From Ectobius pallidus (lineage: Eukaryota; Arthropoda; Insecta; Blattodea; Ectobiidae): a DNA stretch of 64,000 bases. This document shows positions 10,156 to 21,535 of the stretch, piece by piece; positions within the stretch are counted from its first letter, which is position 1, and every line of letters begins with the position of its first letter. Made by a program: the position numbers and the translations under genes. The notes below the pieces were generated by a model, which saw nothing but the letters and a program-made list of their open reading frames with translations, was not told where the DNA came from and made no database searches. The DNA is taken from assembly GCA_964059195.1 (NCBI GenBank), contig CAXKWD010000001.1, positions 161,560,532 through 161,624,531 of the forward strand, written 5' to 3'.

Positions 10156-10580
10156 GCGCGATAACTCAAACATGCTTTATCAGATTTTAATTAAACTTGG
10201 TATACGCACTTATAATGTCCATGGAAAGAAGCCTATTGATATTGGACCTAATCGGTCGATCCGTACCGGAGTAAAACCCAATTTACTGTCTATTTTAAAG
10301 GCGCGATAACTCAAACACGCTTTATCGGATTTTAATGAAAGTTGGAACAAGCATTTATAATGTCCATGGGATACTCGACCAAATCGGCTGACCGGTACCG
10401 GAATAATGCCCAATTTAGTGCCTTTGTAGGGTAATATATCAGAAAGGCGCGATAACTCAAATACCCTTTACCGGATTTTCATGAAACTTCTTATACGCAT
10501 TTATAATGTCGATGGCAAGAAGTCTATTTATTTCGGACCAAATCGGTTGACTGGTACCACAGTAACTCCTAATTAAAGAT
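10156..10580 (+). repeat. 145-bp tandem repeat, three copies
   Basis: Copies start at about 10156, 10301 and 10447, each with GCGCGATAACTCAAA, then a TTTATCGGATTTTAATGAAA-type stretch and TTATAATGTC. Upstream is a GTCC-rich simple run (10129-10144). Short ORFs across the array are products of the repeat. It may be part of a larger dispersed repeat. Confidence 0.75.
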
Positions 10581-10868
10581 CACACGGTTTTTAAAATCAT
10601 GTCTATATTACAATGACGCATTTCTAATCATTGAGGGCTTTGGCTCCAATGCAGTCAGATGTTTGTTTATTTCGTTGATCAAGTTGAAATTGAGTACTAC
10701 ATGAATACTGTTATATACAGAAGGTATATTGCTGTGAAATAATTAGCGGAGTTCTTTACCACTGAAGTTTATGAAATGTTGACATAGTAGAATTTCAAGT
10801 TGCAATATATTTAGCTTTGACAAATAACACTATTCCTTCACATATGCTTAACAAACTAGACCGTTAAA

Positions 10869-10965
10869 GTGAGCGAGGTGGCCGAAATGGTAACGTCTTG
10901 GACTCGTATTCTAGAGGTCCCTGTTTCAAATCCCGGTGCCGGCCAATTTGACAAGGATTATTTTT
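10869..10965 (+). mobile_element. tRNA-derived SINE (family D), head fragment
   Basis: A tRNA-like head has GAGCGAGGTGGCCG (A-box region) and TTTCAAATCCCGG (B-box region), then GCCGGCCAATTTGAC. The same head occurs reversed near 34376. The 3' body is missing or too degraded to follow. Confidence 0.65.
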
Positions 10966-12872
10966 ATATATTTTTTTAAATTTTTATGTGAGTGTGCGAT
11001 TGTCAAGATATCACAAATCTGTAGTTCTGCTGATGCTGGACGATTTTAATCTGATAAAAAACTTCTTTTCTGCATATCACAATTGCAATTATAATTGATC
11101 CGACAAAAGCATTCTGTCACTTTGTTACATCAGTTTACCTGATTTTATTATTTATGTACCTTTGACTCGTTTAGTCGAGTCGTAGGGCGAGTTTTAAAAC
11201 CCCTGCATTTATTTAAATGCGAGTTATAAGCTAAGGTGACAGAAGTAGAAGTGAGCATTCAAATTCTATAAAGAGCAATATAGTTAGGGGGACTTAAGTA
11301 TATCATTATAACATTTCAAAACGCAACGAAGTGGGCCTAGTCTGAGAACTGTGTCGTGACTGCAACAGCTGTAGCATGATAACCGACTCCAGATAATAAC
11401 TACAATAGAATGCTGGATTCGGAACCACGCAGCAAACACCCTTAATCTAGCCCTGAAGTTGTGCAAAGTGCACACGAACGTGAAACCAGGGAGTTTTCTT
11501 TCAACAATCTGATAATAAAACACACCATTTCGTACAGTGCGGAAAGGAGGCCTAGTACAGACTTGACAAAATAGTATATTATGCAAGGAGCCTATAATAG
11601 AATTTAATAAGACACGAGTATGTTTCATAATTTTCATAAAGAGCGTCTTAATTACCATTATACTCAAGTGGCATACGACTGTTTGTTTTCGACCATATTT
11701 AAATGTTTTAAATTCTCAGTTTTTTAGAATATATCGTAATTGACGTTGCAAGCGACTTTCGGACAACAGATATTAGTAGCCTAAACCATCCGATAGTTGA
11801 GAGGCTACAAGGCATGGCTGCTGCAAGGCTTCTCTTGACGCTTTAGCGTGAAACGACGCAAATTAAAAACACAGGAAATAAACTCAATGTAGTATAATAT
11901 ATTAGTTTATTCTATTCACCTACATTTTAATTAAAATTAAAAACTCATATTAACTTACAAATTAAGACATTAAACAAAGTAAAAGATTTCTTCAAGAGCA
12001 AGATTTTTTAGGGAAAGTACCCATAATGCAAGCGGCATTTCCCCTTTGAATAGCAATACTGATTCTCTGTCTCAGGAAAGTCGTTGATCGAGAATCTCCG
12101 ATTTGAGCCGCAAGTTTCTTTCCTATATCTGAAATCAGGTTGTTTATTATGCAGTTTTATTTGCTGAATTCAACGTTTCAAGATCGTGTTATAATGAAAA
12201 TGTGTATCGCAATGGATATCATTACAATACTGTCACGTCACTTGTAATAAGCATGTTATAGTATGGTCGAAAAATAATAACTTAGTGAACGCAAACTTGC
12301 ATTAGCATTTAAAATTAATTCCTCTTAAATTTCTGTAGACACCTACCAATGAAAAACGACAAGGATTACGAATACACATTGAATTAGTCGATAATCCTGA
12401 ATGATTACTTTTAAATTAATTTCTGCTAGGAGTGACACAGCATTGGCTCTCTGTTCCCTATTACCGGGTTTGATGTCGGCTCAGGACGTAGGAATTTGTG
12501 TGTGTGTGATGTAGGAATTTGTGTGTGTGTGTTTGTGTAAATGTAAGAATCCCTTGTTTCATAGGCAGTGGTGTGAGTTCTCGAATAAAAGAAATAGGAA
12601 TTCAATTCTTGAAAGTTCTCGAGACATCAAGAATCGTTTAAAAAGCATTCGAATGATTATTCAAATGATTTAATTCTACGAGAAGCGAAGTCGTTTTACT
12701 TCGGTTAGCTTCGATAAGGCGATATACGTTAAGTTTTGTAGGCAAGAAAGGCATACATACAAACGCACAGCTATCATGCGCAAAGGGCAGTTCAGTAATA
12801 ACAGACTGCCAATCCTTAACAGAAAATCGCAGGGCAGTCGAGGCAGCGTTATTTTAAGGATCTTTACTCTTT

Positions 12873-12912
12873 GAATGCTAGTAGTACCATTGTACTTGTA
12901 CTACTAGCGTTC
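12873..12912. other. Short inverted repeat (15-bp stem, 10-nt loop)
   Basis: GAATGCTAGTAGTAC pairs with GTACTACTAGCGTTC, with one G-T type difference, around a 10-nt loop. It lies in unassigned DNA. It could be a remnant of a palindromic element or a small RNA hairpin; nothing decides between these. Confidence 0.5.
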
Positions 12913-13410
12913 AGATATGAACGCAATATCTGACGGGACTGCGTGAAACTAATTGTTCGTTTGTGTTTCAATGAATGTGTGCACCACACTCATTGCGGGA
13001 ACCAGTAGCAGTAGATCTTGAAACATGATGAAATTGCCGAGTTAAACATTCGAATAACGACTTGAGTTATCTATCAATCGAATTTCGTTCCCGGCTACAG
13101 ACTTGAGAAGAGCTCATATCGCGAGTTCTCGGATCATGCAATCACTCGAGTACCTTTTCATTCGTTTCTTTATAATACTTGAGAACAAATTACTCGATTT
13201 TTAAAATAATTCAATTCTATCCATCGCTAATACAAACGTTTGCCATGGAAAGTATTTTACTAGAATTTTGAAATTCATACGTATCTATGTAGGCGTATGG
13301 GACTCTATGGATAAAACGACTCGACGCGACGTGAGATTCTTACAACTATATTTTAGCCACGTAAACTCAGTAGTATTATTTCCTGGTGCGTTGTGACAAG
13401 GGACAAAATG

Positions 13411-13445
13411 GCAAGGCAAGGCAAGGCAAGGCAAGGCAAGGCAAG
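13411..13445. repeat. Pentanucleotide microsatellite (GCAAG)n
   Basis: Seven tandem GCAAG units. The short frame across it is a low-complexity artefact. Confidence 0.9.
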
Positions 13446-14519
13446 AAAAAGGATACATTTTGATAAGAAACTTTAGTGTTATTAAGGCCTGAGGTTTATA
13501 GTATAGGTCAGACTTGGGTCTCATGGCAGTCTATTCTTCAGGACCAGCGTTTAAAAAATTTGTTCTCTCTCTGTCAATGTCAGTATGAAACAATATGACC
13601 TCACTAGGATGAATACGTCTGGTATACAAAAAGTGTTCCACATTACCATGGATTCATTTAAGGCTTATAAAAACTACACCAATTTTATCAATTCCAAATC
13701 AGTTTGTTAATCACTTCCGCTCGTGATCTTTGTTTAAGTAAATTGAAACTTAACCCCTCATAAAAGTTTTTATATTATATTATATATTAGCTTTCGTATA
13801 TAATCAATAGTAAAAAAAAATAGGTGAAGTGTCATGAACTCAAAAACTAAAATCACCTTAAGGCGTCAGAAATATATAAAAGTACTATGCTGATTAAAAG
13901 TATTAAAATCGTTGGTTCTGCGTGTATTTACTCACAGAGTATGTAATTCGTCATAGGTTAAGCCATCATCAGCCCTTACATAGATTCAAATTAACAGCCA
14001 TAAGCTGATTTTAGCTGATTTTAGTTTTTAAGTTCATGACATTGTATATTATTATATAATTTGTTTACTGTTGACTGTATACGAAAGTTAATAATGTAAT
14101 ATAATACAATGTAATGTAATATAACGTAACGTAATATATTGTATAATTTAATACATAATGTAGCAAGTTTCATGTAACGTACAAGTAGGTTATAAATTCT
14201 ATTCAATTCATACACCGCGTTTTCGATATTGACCAATAAAGTTCAGCAAAGCCTCGGATATCGACCGATCGTTTATTTTATAATATGTTTCCTAGGCTTG
14301 CAAGGATGCCATTTTATCTGATAAAACGTCAGCACGTTACTGGACATGTAATTCAACAAGTGCAGTGATTAATACGTCACATGCTGCCAGTGAACAGAAT
14401 AAAAACATTATTTTATACAACACAACATGTTGGGAAATTGAAATGATATAAAAGACCATTGATTAAAAACATAATTTCGATTCGGTGCAAGCCATTTAGT
14501 ATGCCTTTATAGCGTTCTG

Positions 14520-14675
14520 ATATAAGCTTCTACGACGACGCTGTCCATCTTGTGATCCGCACTATTGGTAGCATTGGGAACTTGAATCAATGAGTTTCAT
14601 CAGATAAATTTGCTCGAACTTCTTCCTCGCAAATATCGATAAACTCGTAATCTCTCGTGGGATTACCTATGATAA
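14520..14675 (-). repeat. Dispersed repeat shared with 19345-19550
   Basis: On the minus strand it reads TAATCCCACGAGAG, then GAGTTTATCGATA, TTTATCTGATGAA and AATGCTACCAATAGTGC in the same order as the copy inside the hAT element at 19.3 kb. That copy ends in an ATT-type tail, so this is probably the 3' region of a non-LTR element. Confidence 0.6.
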
Positions 14676-15774
14676 TTTTTATGTGCGAGGGTACAAGGTT
14701 TTATATGAAAACAATAATAGTATAACCCCTCTACTACAATTAAATTAATGAATTAAAGGGTTATAAGTTATTCTAAATGAAACTGAGTCTCAGCATCTGA
14801 GGGCTATTACAACCGCTGCATGATTGTATTCAAATGTTATTGTAAAAAATCTCACGTCCAATACGTTATCTTAGTGACACAGGTGAGGAGAGCGTATAGT
14901 ATTGTTTCCATTAGGCAATATCGAAATTAGATACTGGTGATGACCTAACATTGACAGGATAGGAAGGCAGAGATTGATTAGGCCTACATCTAATTGGTGG
15001 AAATGGGAGGTCGAGCAAGAATATATTTGCGCTAATATACACCATGTCAGCGGCTAAATAATTGATTTGTCCTGATCTACACGTATCGGAGCAACACAAA
15101 GTCTATTGCTATGTAACCAGTTTTTAATTTTTAGAGCAAATTGTATCTGATTATAATCATTGCTAACCTATTATTTATTAGTGTCATGCATTGGTTAGTG
15201 TCAAGCATTTAGAGCTGATAAATGAGAACATGTGAACTTCAGAATATTACAGACTATCCAAATGTAAACCGTACCAGTCTGTCTGTCCAGTAGACAATAC
15301 AATAACAATTATTGTAACAAGCTTCGGAGAACCTAATTGGACATCTATTTTAGTAATTCAGGTTGCCTAACATGAATATACGACGCAGAAGACACTCGTG
15401 AAATGTTTTAATATTCTGCTCATCTCACATGCTGTCATATTGTAGGTCCTCAAAACAGTTCTCCAATCGCGGCAAGTTCATTCAAAGGGATAGAACTCTT
15501 AAAATGGAGTAAAACAGCTTCGGTAAAAGTGTTATAAGTGTGCATTATAACCTATCCAGAGTTACTGACGTATAAACGAGCCGTATAAATGAGATTTATA
15601 CGAAAGGAGAGATATAAGGTTAATAGAGAATTACTTTATGTGAAATCTGAAGAGTTTTATTCAAGTGTTATATTAATCAGTCATTGAAACCAGATGTTTA
15701 ATTGAAATTTCCCTCATTGATTTCAAAATTAGAGCCCATCGATGTTTTTACTTGATGACTGCTTTATTTCATTG

Positions 15775-15806
<32 letters not shown>

Positions 15807-17028
15807 TAATCTCCAGGGATGGAAACCCTATTTCGCCAAAGAGGCATGATCGGGTTGTAGTTTACAAATTAATTATAATAATTACCGGTACAGTTATAAT
15901 TTTAAACATTAAATAAGTAACTGTCTTATTAACACTGTATAAATTCAGCTCTGAAAGGTTAATAAAAAATAAGTATAGTTCACTACTTTTCTTAAACTTT
16001 AATCCTATCTTAGGATGGATTGCATTAAGAGTCTACTACGTTCTAATACCGATTTCACCATTTTTACATTTGTATAATTTACAACATCTCAAAGTGGTAA
16101 ATTATCCTTCGTAATTATACCTCTATTTTCGTCGGTTTTAATCTTTGTTATAATCACTTGTAGAATGAATTTTGTAGTATATGTACTTACACAGACGATT
16201 TGTATTGTTGTTAGACCTATAACGTATTATATTTTATTAACAGTTTTTGAAAACACGGAACTGAAATCTGTAAGCCTACAAGGGAAAAATTACATACTTT
16301 ATAGGCTTATGGATTATGTATTTTGTTTCGGAACATCGCGGCGCACTCTCTTGAGCTGTTTAGAAACCAAACGTAACCGAGTGATATTTGCTTAGAGAGA
16401 GTAATGGGTAAATGTTTACTGAAACGGAATACATCGGCTCTATTCTGACTTTTTTTCAGTTAAATCCATGTTGTCGTAATTAACTATCGATCACATTAAT
16501 CATATCAGCCCTTCAAATAGCAAGCAATCTATCCATAATTAAACCGTCTGTCAGAGTGTTACCATCTGGGACTGAGCACATATTTTTGCTCCATATGATA
16601 CGAGTATAAAAATTGTTAGTAAGAAACAGCTTCTTAGTACAGATATTCTTTCAACAAGTAGCACAGAAAGAAAACATTCTTTAAAAATAGTTATTCTTAT
16701 TTCCGTTTCTACTAAGAGGACATTTCACGTGTAACTTTATGTAGAGTGTACCAGCAATGCTTGTATAGTACAGATATTTATTCCATACCCAGGCGGCTTC
16801 CTTTGTTAGGAGGAGAAATTTGCCGCCATGTCAACCAATGCTATTATTGTCTCCGCAGCTATTAGATAGTTACCTCAGCCAATCAAAATCTAAGAATGTT
16901 TTGTGTCAGCTACTCATCTACTCCTCGTGGAGTCAAAAGCAGGTTTATAAGATATAGTCACAGTAAACAATAACACGTGTGAATTGATTAAACCGAGGGA
17001 AGAACTATGGTCAGTGATAGCAATGAGA
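14676..17028. other. Unassigned AT-rich stretch
   Basis: No supported gene. A TTA microsatellite of about nine units lies at 15776-15806. The remainder shows nothing recognisable. Confidence 0.4.
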
Positions 17029-17030
17029 TA

Positions 17031-17373
17031 GAGTTGGATTACTCCCACAAAGTCTCTGGCCTTGAAGACTAACCCAGCCAGCGAGCTTCTCGTTACGTCT
17101 CGTTACCAAGATGCGTGAATTTGCTGCGCCTAAGATCAGTAAGCTACCGCTGGGCAGAGAGTAAAGATCATGCTGCATGTTGGCAGTGGTAGAAAAGACT
17201 GTAATAGTTGAGTGGAGGGATAATGCCGCAGACACAGAGACAGACAACACGTGGAGTGGGATAGCCAATCAGAGTGCAGCTACCTCCCCTACGCAGGAAC
17301 TCTATGAACGGTGAGACTCGCTCCTAAGGTATATACGTAAACACCCAGAGACTTTGTGGAGGTAATCCTACTC
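17031..17373. mobile_element. MITE with TA target duplication
   Basis: Terminal inverted repeats of about 29 bp start GAGTWGGATTAC and continue CCACAAAGTCTCTGG at both ends. The element is flanked by TA at 17029-17030 and 17374-17375, which points to Tc1/mariner-type mobilisation. At 343 bp it has no transposase; a minus frame inside it is not a gene I recognise. Confidence 0.7.
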
Positions 17374-17632
17374 TAATATTGCAACGTTGCTTTTGTTTGG
17401 CAAGTGGAAATCAAGACCGACTTGGTCAGATCTATTGACATAAAGAAACACTGACTATTGTGTTCCAAAGCAAAGAACTTCTCTGTGAGGAATGCGAGGA
17501 ATGTGGCCGTTACGTTACGAGTCGGAACCGTGCCGTGCTATTATTAACATTGTAGTACAGTACACTATCTGTTATGAAAACATTCTCCTCCTAGACCATG
17601 GGCCACTAATATGAAACACTCCCCCCCGTGGG

Positions 17633-18934
17633 AATTTCCGACACATATTTTTTTGTTGGTATTGCCATCTAGTTTAAGTTTTTAGTTGTTTGCCTCTTGT
17701 CAATTACAGCATTTACCCGGAAAATCCGGAAAACCACGGAAATCCGGAGAAAATGAATTTGTTTTAATTTTTCATTGTTCTTTGCTCCTAATATTCCCAG
17801 GGAATTTCTGACTCACACATTTTGTTGATATTGGCATCTAGTTTAAGGTTTCAGTTGTTTGCCCCTTACAAATTACAACATATCCCCGGAAAACCACGTA
17901 TATACGGAGAAAATGACTTTGTTTTATTTTTTAAATCTCTGTTCTTTGCTCCTAATATTCAAAGCGAATTTGTGACTTATGTTTTTTATTGGCATTACCA
18001 TCTACATTAAGGTTTGAGTTGTTTGCCACTTATCAATTACAGCATAAGCCCGGAAAACTCCGAAAACCACTGACATCCGGAGAAAATGGCTTCGTTTAAT
18101 TTTTTTTAAATTTTTGTTCTTTCCTCCTAGTATTCAAAGGGAATTGGTGAATCATATGTTTTTGTGTTGGTATTGCCATCTAGATTAAGGTTTCAGTTAT
18201 TTTCCCCTTGCCAATTACAGCATACACCCGGAAAACCCCGAAAACCACGTATAAACGGAGAAAATGACTGTTTTATTTTTAAATCTTTGTTCTTTACTCC
18301 TAATATTCAAAGGGAATTTCTGGTTCGTATGTTTTTTCTTGGTATTGCCATCTAGATTAAGGTTTCAGTTGTTTGCCCCTTATGAATTATAGCATATCTC
18401 CAGAAAACTCCTAAAACCACGGCAATCCAGAGAAATTGATTTTTTTTTTTAATTTCTTTAAATTCTTTGTTCTTTGCTCCTAATATTCCAAGGGATTTTT
18501 ATTTGTTGGTATTGCCATCTAGTTCTAGGTTTCAGTTGTTTGCCCTTATCAATTACATCTTATCTCCGGAAAACTCCGAAAACCACGAAAATCCGGAGAA
18601 AATGAGTTTGCTTTAATTTTTTTAAATCGTAGTTCTTTGCTCCTAATATTCAAAGAGAATGTGTGACTCATATGCTTTTGTGTTGGTATTGCCATCTATA
18701 TTAAGGGGTTAGTTGTTTCCCCCTTATCAATTACATCTTATCTCCGGAAAACCCGGAAAACCCCGAAAACCACGAAAATCCGGAGAAAATGAGTTTGTTT
18801 TAATATCTTTTAAATTTTTTTTAATCTTTGCTCTTTGATACCAATATTCCCAGGGAATTTCTGAATTACATAATTTTTGTTTTTATTGCCATATAGTTTA
18901 AGGTTTCAGTTGTTTCCCCCTCACCAATTACAGC
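17633..18934 (+). repeat. Left arm: ~170-bp tandem repeat, eight units
   Basis: The shared word GTTGTTTGCC or a close variant recurs at about 17685, 17854, 18018, 18196, 18368, 18535, 18712 and 18909. Spacing is 164-197 bp. Each unit also has CCGGAAAACC, AATCCGGAGAAAATGA and TTTGCTCCTAATATTC. The eighth unit runs directly into the central ORF. Confidence 0.85.
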
Positions 18935-19227
18935 ATGACAAAGAATACTGGAAAAAATCCTGATGCTGAAGGGATGAAAGCGATTGAAAACCTGGCAGAA
19001 CACCCTTCATATTCAAATTTGAAATCTGTGAATGATAATTTATCTTGCCAAACCTTCCACAGTCACTACCCTACTTTCTTGACTGAAGTTAGAGAAGGGA
19101 CATTGGGTAAAACAGCACAATTTTGGATTGGTAATATGGACAAATTAGTGTCATTGATTTTAAGATTTCAGCGAGCAACTAAGAAAAAGAACTTTAACTT
19201 ACACTTGGCATGTTTAGAAGTTATGAT

Positions 19228-20468
19228 CAGTGGCGTAGCAAGCTTAGGTGGTACCCGGTGCGGAACATTTCTTGTCCCCCCCCCCATTTAAATTATTAAA
19301 AGATGGAACAGTTCCAAGTGTTACTTTTTGGATAGTCGAAGGTAATCCCACGAGAGTTTAAGAGTTTATCGATAGATGCAGCTGCAACGATTTTATCTGA
19401 TGAACTCGTAAACTCAATGGATTATGCAAAATTAGTAATATTTACTTTGTTATACAAAAACGAAACTAAGCTCCGAAATCATAGCATACTATGAATCAAT
19501 CATCTATGAATCGTTTCGAGTTACCATGTTGTGACCAGTGCTACCAATGGTGCATATAAGACATAGTTAACCTAATTCAGCCAATTTTGTTAGGATTATG
19601 GAAAGACATACATATCAAGCATATTATACTGTACATTGTATATTGTACTGTTAAACGACAATAAATGCTATTATTATTATATTATTATTATTATTATTAT
19701 TAATCAAAAGTACGTTATAGACAGGCAGATATATATTGTTTTCATGAGCGACAGACTGTAGGTGTTACCGTTAAAAAAGCGAATATCTAGGCCAAAATAC
19801 ACTCCCGAAATTGTGCAAACTTTTATTTTTTGAGGTTTTTTTATATGTTTATATTTTGTTTTCCAAGCGAATTCTCGAATGTTGGAAAGGTGAATTTTGA
19901 TGAAAGGATAAAATTTGTATTTATGTCAGATACCTTTCAAGATGTGAACCGAAGATTGGAGACAAGTTTTCCTTATTTTTACATAAAGAAAGTTTTCTCG
20001 AAAACGGCTCTAACGATTTTCTTTAAATTTTGCTTATAGAGCTAACACTTTCATTTGAAACACTTTTTCGAAATAATTATCTGAAGGGTAGTTATAAGGC
20101 ACCTACTCTGAATACGCGCTCTTTGCAATACGGCCCCTTGCAACGGAAAATCGTACGAAAACAAAATTTTGTATTTGGGTTAGGTACCTGGGGATGTGAC
20201 ACGAAGATTGGCGACAACTTTCTCTTCTTTCTAAGGGGAGGCTAACTTTTATTTGGGCAGAGGAAGTTACGTGAATTATACATCATTTTTTTATAGGTTG
20301 ATCCTAATAAATTAAGCTTATTTAATTGTTTTTAAAGAATATTATTATTTTCTTTAAATTCCCTTGAGCGATTTTTTACTTACAAAGATACATTTTTATT
20401 TTGTCACCCCCCGGGTGATGGCACCCGGGGCGGCCCGCACCCTCCGAACCCCCCTTCCTACGCCACTG
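19228..20468. mobile_element. Non-autonomous hAT element with perfect 8-bp target duplication
   Basis: The ends read CAGTGGCGTAGCAAG and, reversed on the right, CAGTGGCGTAGGAAG, the typical hAT terminal form. GTTATGAT is duplicated exactly at 19220-19227 and 20469-20476. The 1241-bp interior has no transposase frame and carries a non-LTR 3' piece. The insertion splits the ORF of the surrounding element. Confidence 0.85.
19345..19705 (+). repeat. Non-LTR 3' region with ATT tail inside the hAT element
   Basis: It shares ordered blocks with 14520-14675 and ends in AATAAATGC followed by an ATT-repeat run at 19668-19703. That is the usual signature of a non-LTR 3' end. No coding frame remains. 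Confidence 0.55.
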
Positions 20469-20637
20469 GTTATGATTCCCCTTTTCTTTGCATGTGACCA
20501 TCACAATTATGGCAGATATCTCGTAGTCCACATACTCACCCTTTTGTAACTGCAAAGGACACACCTGAAGCAGAAGAATTATTTCGCAATAACGGTTACA
20601 GTGACTGTACATCACAAGTTTCGAGTTCTAGAAATTC

Positions 20638-21259
20638 TGTGGATTTCCGTGGTTTTCCGGGTTTTACGGGGATATGCTGTAATTGATAACGGACAGACAA
20701 CTAAAACCTTAATCTAGATGACAATGCCAACAAACAAATATGTAAGTCAGACATTCCCTGGGAATATTAGGAGCAAACAACTAAGGTAAAAAAATTAAAA
20801 CAGTCATTTTCTGCGGATTTCCGTGGTTTTCCGAGTTTTATGGGGATATACTGTAATTGATAAGAGGCAAACAACTGGAACCTTAATCTAGATTGCAATA
20901 CTAACACAAAACCATATGAGTCGCCAATTCCCTTTGAATACTAGGAGCAAAGAACAAAGATAAAAAAAAATGTCATTTTCCCCGTATATACGTGGTTTTC
21001 CGCGTTTTCCGGAGATATGTTGTAATTGGTAAGAGGCAAACAACTGAAACCTTAAACTATGTGACAATACCAACAAAAAATATGTGAGTCAGAAATTCTC
21101 TGGGCATATTAGGAGCAAAGAACAAAGAAAAACTCATTTTCTCCAGATTTCCGTAGTTTTTCGGGGTTTCCGGGTAAATGCTGTAATTGATAAGGGGCAA
21201 AAAACAGAAAATTGAAACAAGATGATAATACCAACAAAAAAATCTATGAGTCGGAAATT
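20638..21259 (-). repeat. Right arm: ~170-bp tandem repeat, four units, inverted
   Basis: Reverse complements of the left-arm unit recur with TGTAATTGATAA markers at about 20678, 20851, 21021 and 21181. It is half as long as the left arm, as expected if unit number changes by unequal exchange. Confidence 0.85.
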
Positions 21260-21535
21260 ATAATAAAACTAATTGCACAGAAATTATAAGAAAAGTAAAA
21301 TAAAACTGCACAGAAATTATAAGCAACTGAAGTGCTTGCCAAATATTTTTAACTTTGCTAATAGAGCATTTCGGCACGTGCGGCGGCAACAATCACGCGC
21401 ACGGCAGCCAATAAGCAATCGTTTAGCCACCTGTGATTGCAGCCCTCACCGCCTCCTCTACTACCACCTCCTCTTGCCCCTCTAATTAGCAGTGCACCCC
21501 GCAGAGAAGTTCTCTGCTTTGGCCAACTATACTTA

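Larger units (their letters stand above)
10966..14510. other. Unassigned stretch with small repeats
   Basis: No gene is supported. Visible items are a 15-bp-stem hairpin at 12873-12912, an AAGGC-type pentamer run at 13411-13445, and a degenerate TAATG-like run near 14090-14165. Confidence 0.4.
18935..20549 (+). pseudogene. Central ORF of the Foldback-like element, split by an hAT insertion
   Basis: A frame starting ATG at 18935 encodes about 97 residues, including KTAQFWIGNMDKL and NLHLACLEVM, up to the hAT insertion at 19228. After the right target duplication the same frame resumes with LFFACDHHNYGRYLVVH (20477-20535) and then meets a stop. A neighbouring frame stays open to about 20650, so a frameshift is likely. 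The pattern KTAQFW...D...ACL...FF...NYARYL is one I recall from uncharacterised arthropod proteins linked to repeats; I cannot name a function. It is broken by insertion and frameshift. Confidence 0.55.
17633..21259 (+). mobile_element. Foldback-like element with tandem-repeat arms
   Basis: The two ends carry the same ~170-bp repeat as tandem arrays in inverse orientation (17633-18934 and 20638-21259). Both arrays stop at the same point of the unit, AATTTCCGA on the left and TCGGAAATT on the right. Between them is a protein-coding remnant, itself interrupted by an hAT element. Long terminal inverted repeats made of tandem units around a small coding core are the defining layout of Drosophila Foldback elements. 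I infer an analogous element here; no target duplication was found. Confidence 0.6.

Noticed and set aside
12564..13215. Possible hAT-like element with TTCTCGA-rich ends
   Set aside because: The ends match only loosely in reverse and no 8-bp duplication was found.
17633..18934. CRISPR-like array
   Set aside because: Repeat units are about 170 bp, contiguous and without spacers, in an insect-type genome; this is a tandem repeat arm.
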